This document shows, in pieces, positions 34,487 through 40,643 of a DNA stretch of 40,643 nt (its first letter is position 1; each line of letters opens with the position of its first letter). The position numbers were made by a program, and so were the translations under genes. The notes under the pieces are model-generated. The model made no database searches. It had not been told where the DNA came from and saw only the letters and a program-made list of their open reading frames with translations. Source of the stretch: Lacihabitans sp. CCS-44 (GTDB lineage: Bacteria; Bacteroidota; Bacteroidia; Cytophagales; Spirosomataceae); assembly GCF_024343735.1 (NCBI RefSeq), contig NZ_RJUE01000042.1, positions 1 through 40,643 of the forward strand, written 5' to 3'.

Positions 34487-36787
34487 TCATAATCTTATAA
34501 TTGTTAACATAATTGTAGCGATTGAAACTAAAGCGGAGCTAACTGCAATACGCTCTGCCGGTGTCAATTTCTGTCTTTTCAAAAGTGGAACATAAATCTC
34601 GGCCCCATTTTCAATCTTTGGAAAGGACTTAATACCTGCAAAAGATTTGGTTTTACTTAAACGTCCGTTTCCGTATTTCACATAAATCTTCTTAACATAG
34701 GCAGAATCGTTTGTTCCACCAGCCAAACTTATATAATCCTTGAGTACTAAATTAGGTTCATAAGGAACTGTAATAGGATTGTACACATTACCAATTATCG
34801 TAACCGTTTCCTTTCTTCTTGGTATTTCTAAAATGTCTCCCGGGGTCAGCAATAAGTTTTGATTACCAGTTTTGTTATCAAATGCCTTTTTCAGGTCAAT
34901 GCCCATTTGTATACCATTACGCGTAAACTTAGCACTGCCCAGATCCGCTTGGCCTTTGATACCACCTGCTTTTTCTATCAGGTCAGATATTCTCTCTTTT
35001 TTATCGTTGAGGGTATATGGTCCAGGATAATTTACTTCTCCTGAGATAGACACGGTCTTTTGTGGCTCGTATTGCGACATTTTTCTCACATATATTCTAT
35101 CGAACGCCTGTAGGAGCATGTTTTTGTCTTTGTCTACTATACCTAAGGTGGGGCTTACGTCTATTTTGATAATTTGTACGTTTTGGTCTGCATCCCCACC
35201 ATCGGCTTTTACACGCCGGGCTATTTCTATGCGAGAAGCATTGGCACCGTCTTTAAAACCTCCAGCCAACATTATGGCATCGGATACAGTAAGGTTATCT
35301 ACAAAGTTAATCACCGAAGGCTTGTTGATTTCACCATCCAATTGTATCGTTCTTTTTTCTCTAAGTTCTTCGTAAGATTTTATCAAAAGGGAGTCGTTCT
35401 TTTGTAGAACTATATCCATACCCGTACCGTCTAATATTTGGGCAAGATTTAAAGGTATAAGCTCAGGGTCGGCATTGGGTCTTTCTCTGTACAACAAAGC
35501 TCTTTCCTTAAACGCCTCCGGTTTCAATCCTTCTGCCTGGGCTAAAAGCTTTTTGATGGTCATGTTGGGTTCTAACTCGTATTTACCCGCCCTAAATATG
35601 GCCCCTGAAACTGCCACTTTGTTTTCGTATCTTTCTAAAAGTGAATCTACTGTTATAAAATCACCTTTATAAAGCACAAACTTAGAAAATTCCTCTTTTT
35701 GTACCGTCAGAATTTTCTTTTCGGTATCGGTGGCCCTGTCTATTCGGATGGCCTTGGCGTAGGCTTCTTCATTAAAGCCTCCTGCAAAAGCAAGGACAGA
35801 GCTTAGGTTATCCCCATTTTTGAGTTCATATATTTTGGGATTTCTAACTGCTCCATTAATAGAAACCCTTTTGTCTACATAAGGTATCAAAACCACATCT
35901 TGGTCTACCAAGCCAATGTCGTCAGACAAATCTCCTTTCAATAGAAAATCATATAAATCTAAAGTTTTGACTTTCTTGCCTTTTCTAAACACTTCAATGT
36001 TTCTCAATGAACCAATATCCGTTGGCCCACCAGCGGCATACAATACATTAAAAGCCGTAGCCAAAGAAGGAACCGTATAAGTACCTGGAAAAACCGCCTC
36101 GCCAATAACCGTCACTTTTATGCTACGGATTTTGCTCAGCGTAACATCGGCACTGAGTCCGCCATTGCCCAAACCTCCAAAGAGGGTCTTGAGGCGTTGT
36201 ACTATTTTTATTTTTGCCTGCTCCAAAGTTTGCCCAGCCACAAAAATGGGGTTGAGGTTTTCTATTTTTATGTTGCCGTCGGCATTGACCTTGGCATCAT
36301 AGTGGGCATACGCATATCCTGTAATATCAATGCTCAGCTCGTCGTTGGTACCCAATACATAATTTCTTGGTGTGGCGATGTTGAGGTTCGGCTCGAAGTT
36401 TAGCGTTTGGTTGTTGAAGATATTCAAGCCAAAAATTTTCATTCTTTTAGCCTCTGCTACTTCGTCAATAATTTGTTTTTTGTTGTCTCTTTTAGAGCTT
36501 TCAATATCTGTAGAGTCCACCGTGCGGGCAGCAGTAGGTTTTACGTTCACAGTCTTTTTGTTGGCCTGCAAAGCCCTATCTTTAAACTTGGCGATGTCGC
36601 TAGCGGTATAGCCTTTGGCGGCAGCAGCGGCCATAAGTTGTTCCTCCGTCATTCCACTAGCTTGTGCCTGCTGCATAAACTTCTTTACTTCGTCGTCAGA
36701 GAGGTCGTCTACGGATTGGGCAAAGCTACTCCCTGAAAGCTGCAAGAGTAAAAATAATAAAAAACACTTTGTAATTTTTTGGAACAT
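34487..36787 (-). CDS. Wza-type outer-membrane polysaccharide export protein with multiple SLBB domains
   Basis: The 766-aa protein has a signal peptide (1-23, SSFAQ). A short helical Asp/Ala/Met-rich region (about 28-80) follows, then a Poly_export domain (FEPNLNIATPRNYVLGTNDE; DADGNIK-type turns). Several SLBB repeats are marked by VIGEAVFPGTYTVP, SINGAVRNPKIYEL, VSGAIFRAGKYELEP, LDGEINKPSVINF, ISGEVNYPGPYTL and IIGNVYNPITVPYEP. A C-terminal membrane helix ends the protein. This long multi-SLBB form is the usual Bacteroidota Wza homologue. It is the first gene of the operon, with a -7 box 46 bp before it and the upxY gene farther upstream in the same direction. Confidence 0.92.
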   Translation of the reverse strand: MFQKITKCFLLFLLLQLSGSSFAQSVDDLSDDEVKKFMQQAQASGMTEEQLMAAAAAKGYTASDIAKFKDRALQANKKTVNVKPTAARTVDSTDIESSKRDNKKQIIDEVAEAKRMKIFGLNIFNNQTLNFEPNLNIATPRNYVLGTNDELSIDITGYAYAHYDAKVNADGNIKIENLNPIFVAGQTLEQAKIKIVQRLKTLFGGLGNGGLSADVTLSKIRSIKVTVIGEAVFPGTYTVPSLATAFNVLYAAGGPTDIGSLRNIEVFRKGKKVKTLDLYDFLLKGDLSDDIGLVDQDVVLIPYVDKRVSINGAVRNPKIYELKNGDNLSSVLAFAGGFNEEAYAKAIRIDRATDTEKKILTVQKEEFSKFVLYKGDFITVDSLLERYENKVAVSGAIFRAGKYELEPNMTIKKLLAQAEGLKPEAFKERALLYRERPNADPELIPLNLAQILDGTGMDIVLQKNDSLLIKSYEELREKRTIQLDGEINKPSVINFVDNLTVSDAIMLAGGFKDGANASRIEIARRVKADGGDADQNVQIIKIDVSPTLGIVDKDKNMLLQAFDRIYVRKMSQYEPQKTVSISGEVNYPGPYTLNDKKERISDLIEKAGGIKGQADLGSAKFTRNGIQMGIDLKKAFDNKTGNQNLLLTPGDILEIPRRKETVTIIGNVYNPITVPYEPNLVLKDYISLAGGTNDSAYVKKIYVKYGNGRLSKTKSFAGIKSFPKIENGAEIYVPLLKRQKLTPAERIAVSSALVSIATIMLTIIRL

Positions 36788-36832
36788 ACAATTGGTTCTC
36801 CCTAGATTTTTTAAAATAAAATAAATTTAACG

Positions 36833-36840
36833 CAAAATTA
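36833..36840 (-). promoter_or_regulatory. -7 box upstream of the wza operon
   Basis: TAATTTTG on the minus strand matches TAnnTTTG and would give a leader of roughly 40 nt before wza. There is no matching TTG at the usual distance. It lies on the wza side of the repeat island, so the operon may start here, from the upxY promoter, or from both. Confidence 0.5.
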
Positions 36841-36943
36841 CTAAAAGACTTAAAATAAAAAGCTTAGAAACTCAAGTTTTTGCAAGCTTTCCACAGCTTC
36901 GCCCTCTCAGTCACATTTTTATGACCTCTTTTTTTGTTGTTTG

Positions 36944-36999
36944 TAATTGGTAATTGGTAACTGGGTATTGGTTACTGGTTACTGGTTATTGGTTACTGG
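36944..36999 (+). repeat. Eight-unit heptanucleotide array (TTACTGG type)
   Basis: Eight 7-bp units (TAATTGG twice, TAACTGG, GTATTGG, TTACTGG twice, TTATTGG, TTACTGG) are in exact register. Its orientation is opposite to the AGTAACC units at 37746-37787, so the two enclose the hairpin-rich block between them. The reading frames here (VTGYWLL-type repeats) are artefacts. Confidence 0.9.
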
Positions 37000-37325
37000 C
37001 ACTTTTAACCTTTTTATCCTTTTCTCAATTACAATTCTTTGTCTTCTCTAGCGTTTTCTGTCTGCTCGAGCGGTTTCTGTCAGTTCGAGCACACGTTTTC
37101 AAATGCTCAATACAACTCGTCCTAATAACATCTCAGTCTGCATCTCGACTCCGCTCGATGTGACAGGAGTGGCTCGATGTGACAAGATGTTTGTCAGTTC
37201 GAGCGGAGTCGAGAACACATTTTCAAATGCTCAATACAACTCGTCCTAATAACATCTCAGTGTGCTTCTCGACTCCGCTCGAAGTGACACATATTGTGCT
37301 AGATGTGGCAGCTATGTTTCAGTCG

Positions 37326-37359
37326 CAATTTCATTCAGATTATCATCTGAATTTCATTG
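37326..37359. repeat. 34-bp hairpin element, copy 2
   Basis: It is identical to the reverse complement of 1547-1580 and to 37561-37594, with the 8-bp stem ATTCAGAT/ATCTGAAT and TATC loop, flanked by CTCGATGTGACA. Such a stem could form in RNA read through from upxY. Confidence 0.85.
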
Positions 37360-37560
37360 TGCTCGATGTGACAGGAGTAGCTCGATGTGACAAGATGTTT
37401 GTCAGTTCGAGCGGTAGCGGGCGGCGTTCCGTTCGAGAACACGTTTTCAAATGCTCAATACAACTCGTCCTAATAACATCTCAGTTCGCCTCTTACTCGT
37501 CCTAATAACATCTCCGTCTTCATCTCGACTCCGCTCGATGTGACAGCTATGTTTCAGTCG

Positions 37561-37594
37561 CAATTTCATTCAGATTATCATCTGAATTTCATTG
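37561..37594. repeat. 34-bp hairpin element, copy 3
   Basis: It is identical in all 34 bases to copy 2, preceded by the same GTTTCAGTCG and followed by TACTCGATGTGACA. Preservation of both arms in three copies suggests either recent spread or selection on the stem. Confidence 0.85.
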
Positions 37595-37640
37595 TACTCG
37601 ATGTGACAGAGTGTTACTCGAAGTGATATGTAAATATCGA

Positions 37641-37787
37641 ACTCATCATTCATAACTCATCATTCATAACTCATCATTCATCATTCATAACTCATCATTC
37701 ATCATTCATAACTCAACACTCACAACTCATAACTCAACACTCACAACTAACCAGTAACCAGTTACCAGTAACCAGTAACCAGCCACT
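37641..37787 (-). repeat. Twenty-one-unit heptanucleotide array joining two word families
   Basis: Twenty-one consecutive 7-bp units with no indel run from ACTCATC/ATTCATA types (37641-37710) through ACTCAAC/ACTCACA (37711-37745) into ACTAACC, AGTAACC and AGTTACC (37746-37780). The shift from one word to the other occurs in register, so the 7-bp period is independent of the exact sequence. The array ends 3 bp before the upxY stop codon. Confidence 0.9.
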
Positions 37788-37790
37788 ACC

Positions 37791-38336
37791 CTACTCCGCT
37801 TTCTCCAATATCATCTGATCTAGCTTTACTCTTAAAACCAGACCTAAACCTTCTAATGTCATGACCAAATGCTTGCCTTGTTGCTTCACAATCTTGGCTT
37901 CTTGGTTGATAAAGCTTCCTGAAAGAATTCTCACTTTCTGGTCGGCTTTGTAATAATCTACTTCTAACTCATTGTGATCAAAATCATTGAGCCAGCGTTT
38001 TATTTCTTCAATTTCTTGGTTTCTTACAATGGCTGGCGTACCACACCAATAGATATATCTAACCACACCAGGCACCGCAAAAACGGCCGCTCTGTTGGCT
38101 TCAGCAATATGTACAAATAAGTAGGAATTAAACAGAGGAACGTGAACCACAGTCTTTCTGTCGGACCACTGCTTGGTTTGTGCTTTTAAAGGGCAGTATG
38201 CTTCGATGCCTTGGGATTGGAGCATTTCGGCTACTTTTTTTTCATGCCTGGGCTTGGTGTATATAACATACCAGCTACGGGTAGAATTTTCACTGGGATG
38301 GCTATTGGTCACTTTATCTTTGTTATGGGTATCCAT
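37791..38336 (-). CDS. UpxY-family transcription antiterminator (NusG paralogue)
   Basis: The 181-aa protein has a polar N-terminal tail, an NGN domain (about 21-115) with WYVIYTKPRHEKKVAEML, EAYCPL, VPLFNSYLFVHI and VPGVVRYIYW, and a C-terminal KOW-type domain (about 128-175, KVRILSGSFINQEAKIVKQQ). This is the UpxY/RfaH-like branch that binds RNA polymerase early and prevents premature termination in long capsule operons. In Bacteroides such genes lie first in the locus they control. Here it precedes wza and about 24 kb of co-directional genes, a good target. The 1-kb repeat island between it and wza is unusual. Its own promoter has a clear -7 box. Confidence 0.92.
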   Translation of the reverse strand: MDTHNKDKVTNSHPSENSTRSWYVIYTKPRHEKKVAEMLQSQGIEAYCPLKAQTKQWSDRKTVVHVPLFNSYLFVHIAEANRAAVFAVPGVVRYIYWCGTPAIVRNQEIEEIKRWLNDFDHNELEVDYYKADQKVRILSGSFINQEAKIVKQQGKHLVMTLEGLGLVLRVKLDQMILEKAE

Positions 38337-38362
38337 TTTTATTCAAAATGCACTTTCTGGTG

Positions 38363-38370
38363 CAAAGGTA
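38363..38370 (-). promoter_or_regulatory. -7 box of upxY
   Basis: TACCTTTG on the minus strand is a full TAnnTTTG match 26 bp before the upxY ATG. The following GCACC resembles the sequence after the tRNA promoter's -7 box. A -33 TTG is not evident. Confidence 0.65.
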
Positions 38371-38458
38371 AGGATTTTAGCTTAATTGTGATAATCCTAT
38401 TTTCGAATTTTGATTATTCGGTAATGGGCGGCTAATGGGGTATACAAGTACTGAGGGG

Positions 38459-38545
38459 AAAAAGGCATCGAGGCATAAGGCAGTGAGGCATGATTCTAAA
38501 TCGGGGCAACTCTGTGCAAAACTCTGAGCACTCTGTGGTAAAAAT
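38459..38545. repeat. Octamer and CTCTGTGG repeat fragments (inverted relative to the left island)
   Basis: About four 8-bp units (GGCATCGA, GGCATAAG, GCAGTGAG, GCATGATT) are followed by CTCTGTGCAAAACTCTGAGC and CTCTGTGGT. In reverse complement, and together with the tandem array that follows, the order is CTTAAT-tandem, ACCACAGAG, GCCTCA-octamers. This is the same order as at 2369-2884. Confidence 0.7.
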
Positions 38546-38560
38546 AGTACCTCAATAATT

Positions 38561-38946
38561 AAACATGAAGAAAATTAAGGAATTAAGGCCATTAAGAGGC
38601 TAGGAATATCTTAATGCTCTTAATATCTAAATGTACTTAATGTTAAAAAAAGGTGGGCTTCGAAATCTAAACATTAAGAAAATTAAGGAATTAAGGCCAT
38701 TAAGAGGCTAGGAATATCTTAATGCCCTTAATATCTAAATGTACTTAATGTTAAAAAAAGATGGGCTTCGAAATCTAAACATGAAGAAAATTAAGGAATT
38801 AAGGCCATTTAGGGGCGAGGAATATCTTAATGCTCTTAATATCTAAATGTACTTAATGTTTTAAAAAAAGAGGGTTTCGAAATCTAAACATGAAGAAAAT
38901 TAAGGAATTAAGGCCATTTAGGGGCGAGGAATATCTTAATGCTCAA
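38561..38946. repeat. Tandem repeat, 108-bp unit, three full copies plus a partial
   Basis: Units start at 38561, 38669, 38777 and 38886 (periods 108, 108, 109); the last is cut at about 61 bp. Each contains AAATTAAGGAATTAAGGCC, GGAATATCTTAATGC, a TACTTAATGTT stretch, an A-run and GGGCTTCGAAATC. Copies 3 and 4 share changes (CATTTAGGGGCGAGG), so duplication was stepwise. Short in-frame stretches starting ATGAAGAAAATT do not extend through a unit, so it is judged noncoding. Confidence 0.9.
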
Positions 38947-38972
38947 AAATAGTGGATTCATAAAATGAGGGC

Positions 38973-39007
38973 ATAAAAAAAGCCCATGAAAACTAATTCA
39001 TGGGCTT
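38973..39007 (-). terminator. Rho-independent terminator of the small conserved gene
   Basis: On the minus strand AAGCCCATGAA pairs perfectly with TTCATGGGCTT over a 6-nt loop and is followed by a T-run. It starts about 7 bp after the stop codon at 39014. Confidence 0.88.
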
Positions 39008-39013
39008 AGGGTT

Positions 39014-39373
39014 TTATACGAGCTGACTTGGCTTTTGCCTTATTCGCCGTATGTGCGATTTTTTGGTGCCTCCCGCCATTTGGTATTGGTTCGAATCCTT
39101 GCCATACCTGGCGGCCACCCCTGTAAGCATACGTTCAGAAAAATTCCTAAGAACTTTTTCTTTTTCTGCCAAATTGTTTTTCAATTCATCCGCCAGCGAT
39201 AAATGTGTGTTGTAGCTGTCGAGGACAGTAGCAACGCTATCTATAGCCGCTTGATAATCTAAAACCGTAAGACCATTTCCTAAGTCTAAATCTGCCGCAA
39301 TTGATTTTACTGCTGAAACCCTTTGTGCGGCTTGTTCCAACGTAACCGAAGCTTTCTTTTTCCTGAAGCTCAT
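39014..39373 (-). CDS. Conserved small hypothetical protein (KDSNQYQMAGGTKKS tail)
   Basis: The frame is open to 39442, but the upstream part is an AT-rich hydrophobic run (FVLVVFIFYHL) that looks like translated leader; the ATG at 39373 gives MSFRKKKASVTLEQAAQRV and 119 aa. The protein is helical, with a DYQAAIDSVATVLDSYNTHL central part and a LADELKNNLAEKEKVLRNFSERML helix. It ends with RYGKDSNQYQMAGGTKKSH plus a basic tail. That ending is familiar from small Bacteroidota proteins of unknown function. No enzyme motif, signal peptide or membrane segment is present. It is monocistronic, with a strong terminator. Confidence 0.7.
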   Translation of the reverse strand: MSFRKKKASVTLEQAAQRVSAVKSIAADLDLGNGLTVLDYQAAIDSVATVLDSYNTHLSLADELKNNLAEKEKVLRNFSERMLTGVAARYGKDSNQYQMAGGTKKSHIRRIRQKPSQLV

Positions 39374-39612
39374 AATGAAAAATAAATTTAAATGATAAAA
39401 AATAAAAACAACTAAAACAAATTGGTGGTAATCTTTATACAAAAAAGAAATATTAAGGCGTTGGTGTTGAGAGCACCAGCATTAGTATTTCAGACATATC
39501 CCCTCTCAAAAAATATGCTTATTTGAAATATTCTTACCGGTTTTTGCATATATCTACATAGTGGCAAAGCAAAATTCGATGGGCCATAGGATAATAAATT
39601 GTGTGTATTGAG

Positions 39613-39711
39613 ATGCCTGATTTTGTGGAATTAAATCAAACAAACAACATTCAACAATGCTATTGTGGCTCTTGTAATTTGGATAGAAATTATCTGTTTT
39701 CGATATTTTAG
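39613..39711 (+). CDS. Possible 32-aa Cys-containing small ORF
   Basis: ATG at 39613 opens 32 codons containing QQCYCGSC followed by NLDRNYLFSIF and TAG. Three closely spaced cysteines are unusual for random AT-rich sequence, but there is no clear promoter, ribosome site or neighbour linking it to a function. It lies in the otherwise gene-free stretch 39443-39800, where nothing else was recognised. It may well be chance. Confidence 0.2.
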   Translation: MPDFVELNQTNNIQQCYCGSCNLDRNYLFSIF

Positions 39712-39800
39712 GCTAAATGTTTATTAAGCCAAACAATGGGTAAGTATTTTCTAAAAAAAAGAAATTTGGCGTATTTATTCCTAAAATTTTGATACTATTT

Positions 39801-40178
39801 CCTGAGTAATAAGCAAGCTATATCAGTCGCAAAGCAAGCTTCGTTACCTACTATCACTCCTATGTTAGTTGCTAAACAAGCTTCGTTTGTTGTTGAGTAA
39901 GCTTCAATACTTGCTATGCAAGCTTTGTTAGTTGATACGCAAGCTTCATTTGTTACTATCACTCCTATGTTAGTTCTTAAGCAAGCTTAGTTAGTTGATA
40001 CGCAAGCCTCATTACTTACTATCACTCCTTGGTTAGTGCTTAAGTAAGCTTTGTTAGTTGATACACAAGCTTCATTAGTTGCTAACGCTCCTATGATAGT
40101 TCTTAAGCAAGCTTAGTTAGTTGATACGCAAGCTTCATAACCTACTATTACTCCTTTGTTAATTGATAATAGCATCGT
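39801..40178. repeat. Eighteen-unit 21-bp tandem array with 63-bp higher-order period
   Basis: Eighteen consecutive 21-bp units span 378 bp with no insertion or deletion. From unit 7 (39927) they cycle as type A (GTTAGTTGATACGCAAGCTT plus C), type B (ATTTGTTACTATCACTCCTA plus T) and type C (GTTAGTTCTTAAGCAAGCTT plus A), four times over. AAGCTT recurs in nearly all A and C units. On the minus strand, units read as NEACVST- or NIGVIVT-like heptapeptides, but two of the type C units (9 and 15) contain an in-frame TAA, so no long protein is made. Confidence 0.93.
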
Positions 40179-40408
40179 GTATACCATATATTCAACCGAG
40201 TCGGAAGATAAAATTTGCAAGCAATACTTTTGGGATTTTTTTTGTGTGAACTTAATATACTCCTTTTGAAAAGAAGCGTACATTTAGAATGAATATCTGA
40301 AAGATAAATTCATTTAAGGATTTGCAAAAAAATGCAATAAAACGGATCAATCCAAAAAGTTGGGGGGAATGAAAAAAGTTATTTATTTTGGGATCAAAAT
40401 GATATATA

Positions 40409-40643
40409 TTGAACCAAGACCTTATCCGATTACTTCTACCAGAAGGCTTATTTGAATATTTTGAAGTAGTTAAAGTAGAAAAAGTAGAAAATTCTTACAA
40501 TATCCATATTACCGAACTCAACCTTATTCCCAAAGAGTTCGATGGTCAAAAGCTTGAATCCAAAGGTTACTTTGAGGAAGAAACAGTTAGGGATTTCCCA
40601 CTTCGTGGCAAGGCTTGTTTTCTAAAAATCAAGCGACGTAAAT
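40409..40643 (+). CDS. ISAon1-like transposase, N-terminal region protein (partial, cut by window end)
   Basis: From a TTG start the frame reads NQDLIRLLLPEGLFEYFEVV, continues through NSYNIHITELNLIPKEFDG and GYFEEETVRDFPLRGKACFL, and stays open to the last base (78 codons). LLLPEGLFEYFE and the VRDFPLRGKA end are typical of the small first ORF of ISAon1-family elements in Bacteroidota, where a second ORF supplies the DDE transposase. A stop codon lies three codons upstream of the TTG, so no longer start is possible. The left end of the element should lie between about 40180 and 40400; the GTTGGGGGGAATG at 40360-40372 is a candidate but not proven. Confidence 0.72.
   Translation, partial: MNQDLIRLLLPEGLFEYFEVVKVEKVENSYNIHITELNLIPKEFDGQKLESKGYFEEETVRDFPLRGKACFLKIKRRK

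Larger units (their letters stand above)
37040..37635. repeat. Noncoding mosaic of CTCGATGTGACA, TTCGAGCGG and hairpin repeats (right island)
   Basis: A 47-bp core (ACACGTTTTCAAATGCTCAA followed by an ACTCGTCCTAATAACATCTC segment) occurs at 37091-37137, 37215-37261 and 37439-37485, with a fourth partial copy at 37494-37520. Between copies lie CTCGACTCCGCTCGA palindromes, CTCGATGTGACA words and two full 34-bp hairpin elements. The block separates upxY from wza and has no coding capacity. It is the inverted counterpart of 1485-1800. Confidence 0.88.

Noticed and set aside
36954-37505. Open frames with VTGYWLL-type and similar peptides inside the right repeat island
   Set aside because: They are translations of the heptad and CTCGATGTGACA repeats, change frame with the repeats and match no protein family.
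38561-38946. CRISPR array
   Set aside because: The 108-bp units are contiguous and similar throughout, without unique spacers, and no cas gene is near. The same applies to the 21-bp array at 39801-40178.
39801-40178. Protein-coding heptapeptide repeat on the minus strand
   Set aside because: Two type C units carry in-frame TAA stops, so at most short fragments are open; no start or domain flanks them.

Overview
The window looks like AT-rich chromosome from a Bacteroidota species, plausibly Cytophagales-like (the order is only a guess). The evidence is TAnnTTTG-type -7 promoter boxes, A/T-rich leaders without Shine-Dalgarno sites, a type IX secretion (gliding-motility type) C-terminal sorting domain, Wzi-family outer-membrane proteins and an UpxY-type NusG paralogue.

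Layout. (1) 1-1417: tRNA-Leu and tRNA-Gly on the minus strand, with a promoter and terminator, then hisIE and a small membrane protein on the plus strand. (2) 1418-3007: a repeat island around one small lipoprotein gene. (3) 3008-8130: two paralogous Wzi-like proteins flanking a type IX-secreted protein. (4) 8131-8889: no convincing gene. (5) 8890-36787: the surface-polysaccharide locus, all on the minus strand. Reading from wza at 36787 down to an aminotransferase at 12439, the genes are nearly contiguous and probably form one operon of about 24 kb; a secreted fibre-like protein and a PglF/WbpM-type dehydratase follow as separate units. (6) 36788-38960: a second repeat island containing upxY, which lies upstream of the operon in the same direction. 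(7) 39014-40643: a small conserved protein, a 21-bp tandem array, and the start of an ISAon1-like insertion sequence cut by the window edge.

How the genes work together. Wza and Wzz form the export and chain-length machinery, Wzx and Wzy flip and polymerise, and a PglC-like transferase starts the lipid-linked repeat unit. Two sugar pathways are clear. CapE, CapF and a CapG/WbjD-type 2-epimerase make UDP-L-FucNAc, with a WbuB-like transferase next to them. A legionaminic-acid-like module (LegB, NeuD-type acetyltransferase, NeuB/LegI, CBS-domain nucleotidyltransferase PtmE/LegX, CMP transferase) is followed by HisF2, HisH and a WbpG/WbuX amidotransferase, which suggests an acetamidino-modified nonulosonic acid. 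A distal module (ATP-grasp, SDR, phosphoesterase, PglE-like aminotransferase) probably makes or decorates another amino sugar. UpxY probably antiterminates the operon.

The most unusual content is repetitive DNA. A four-helix-bundle gene sits between capF and the capG-like epimerase gene, flanked by two inverted arrays of exactly 16 heptanucleotides each. One array is translated as the N-terminus of the epimerase, which has no other usable start codon near its catalytic domain. The two repeat islands near the window ends carry the same repeat families in inverted orientation, including a 48-bp segment with one mismatch. A separate 18-unit 21-bp array with 63-bp higher-order structure lies near the right end.
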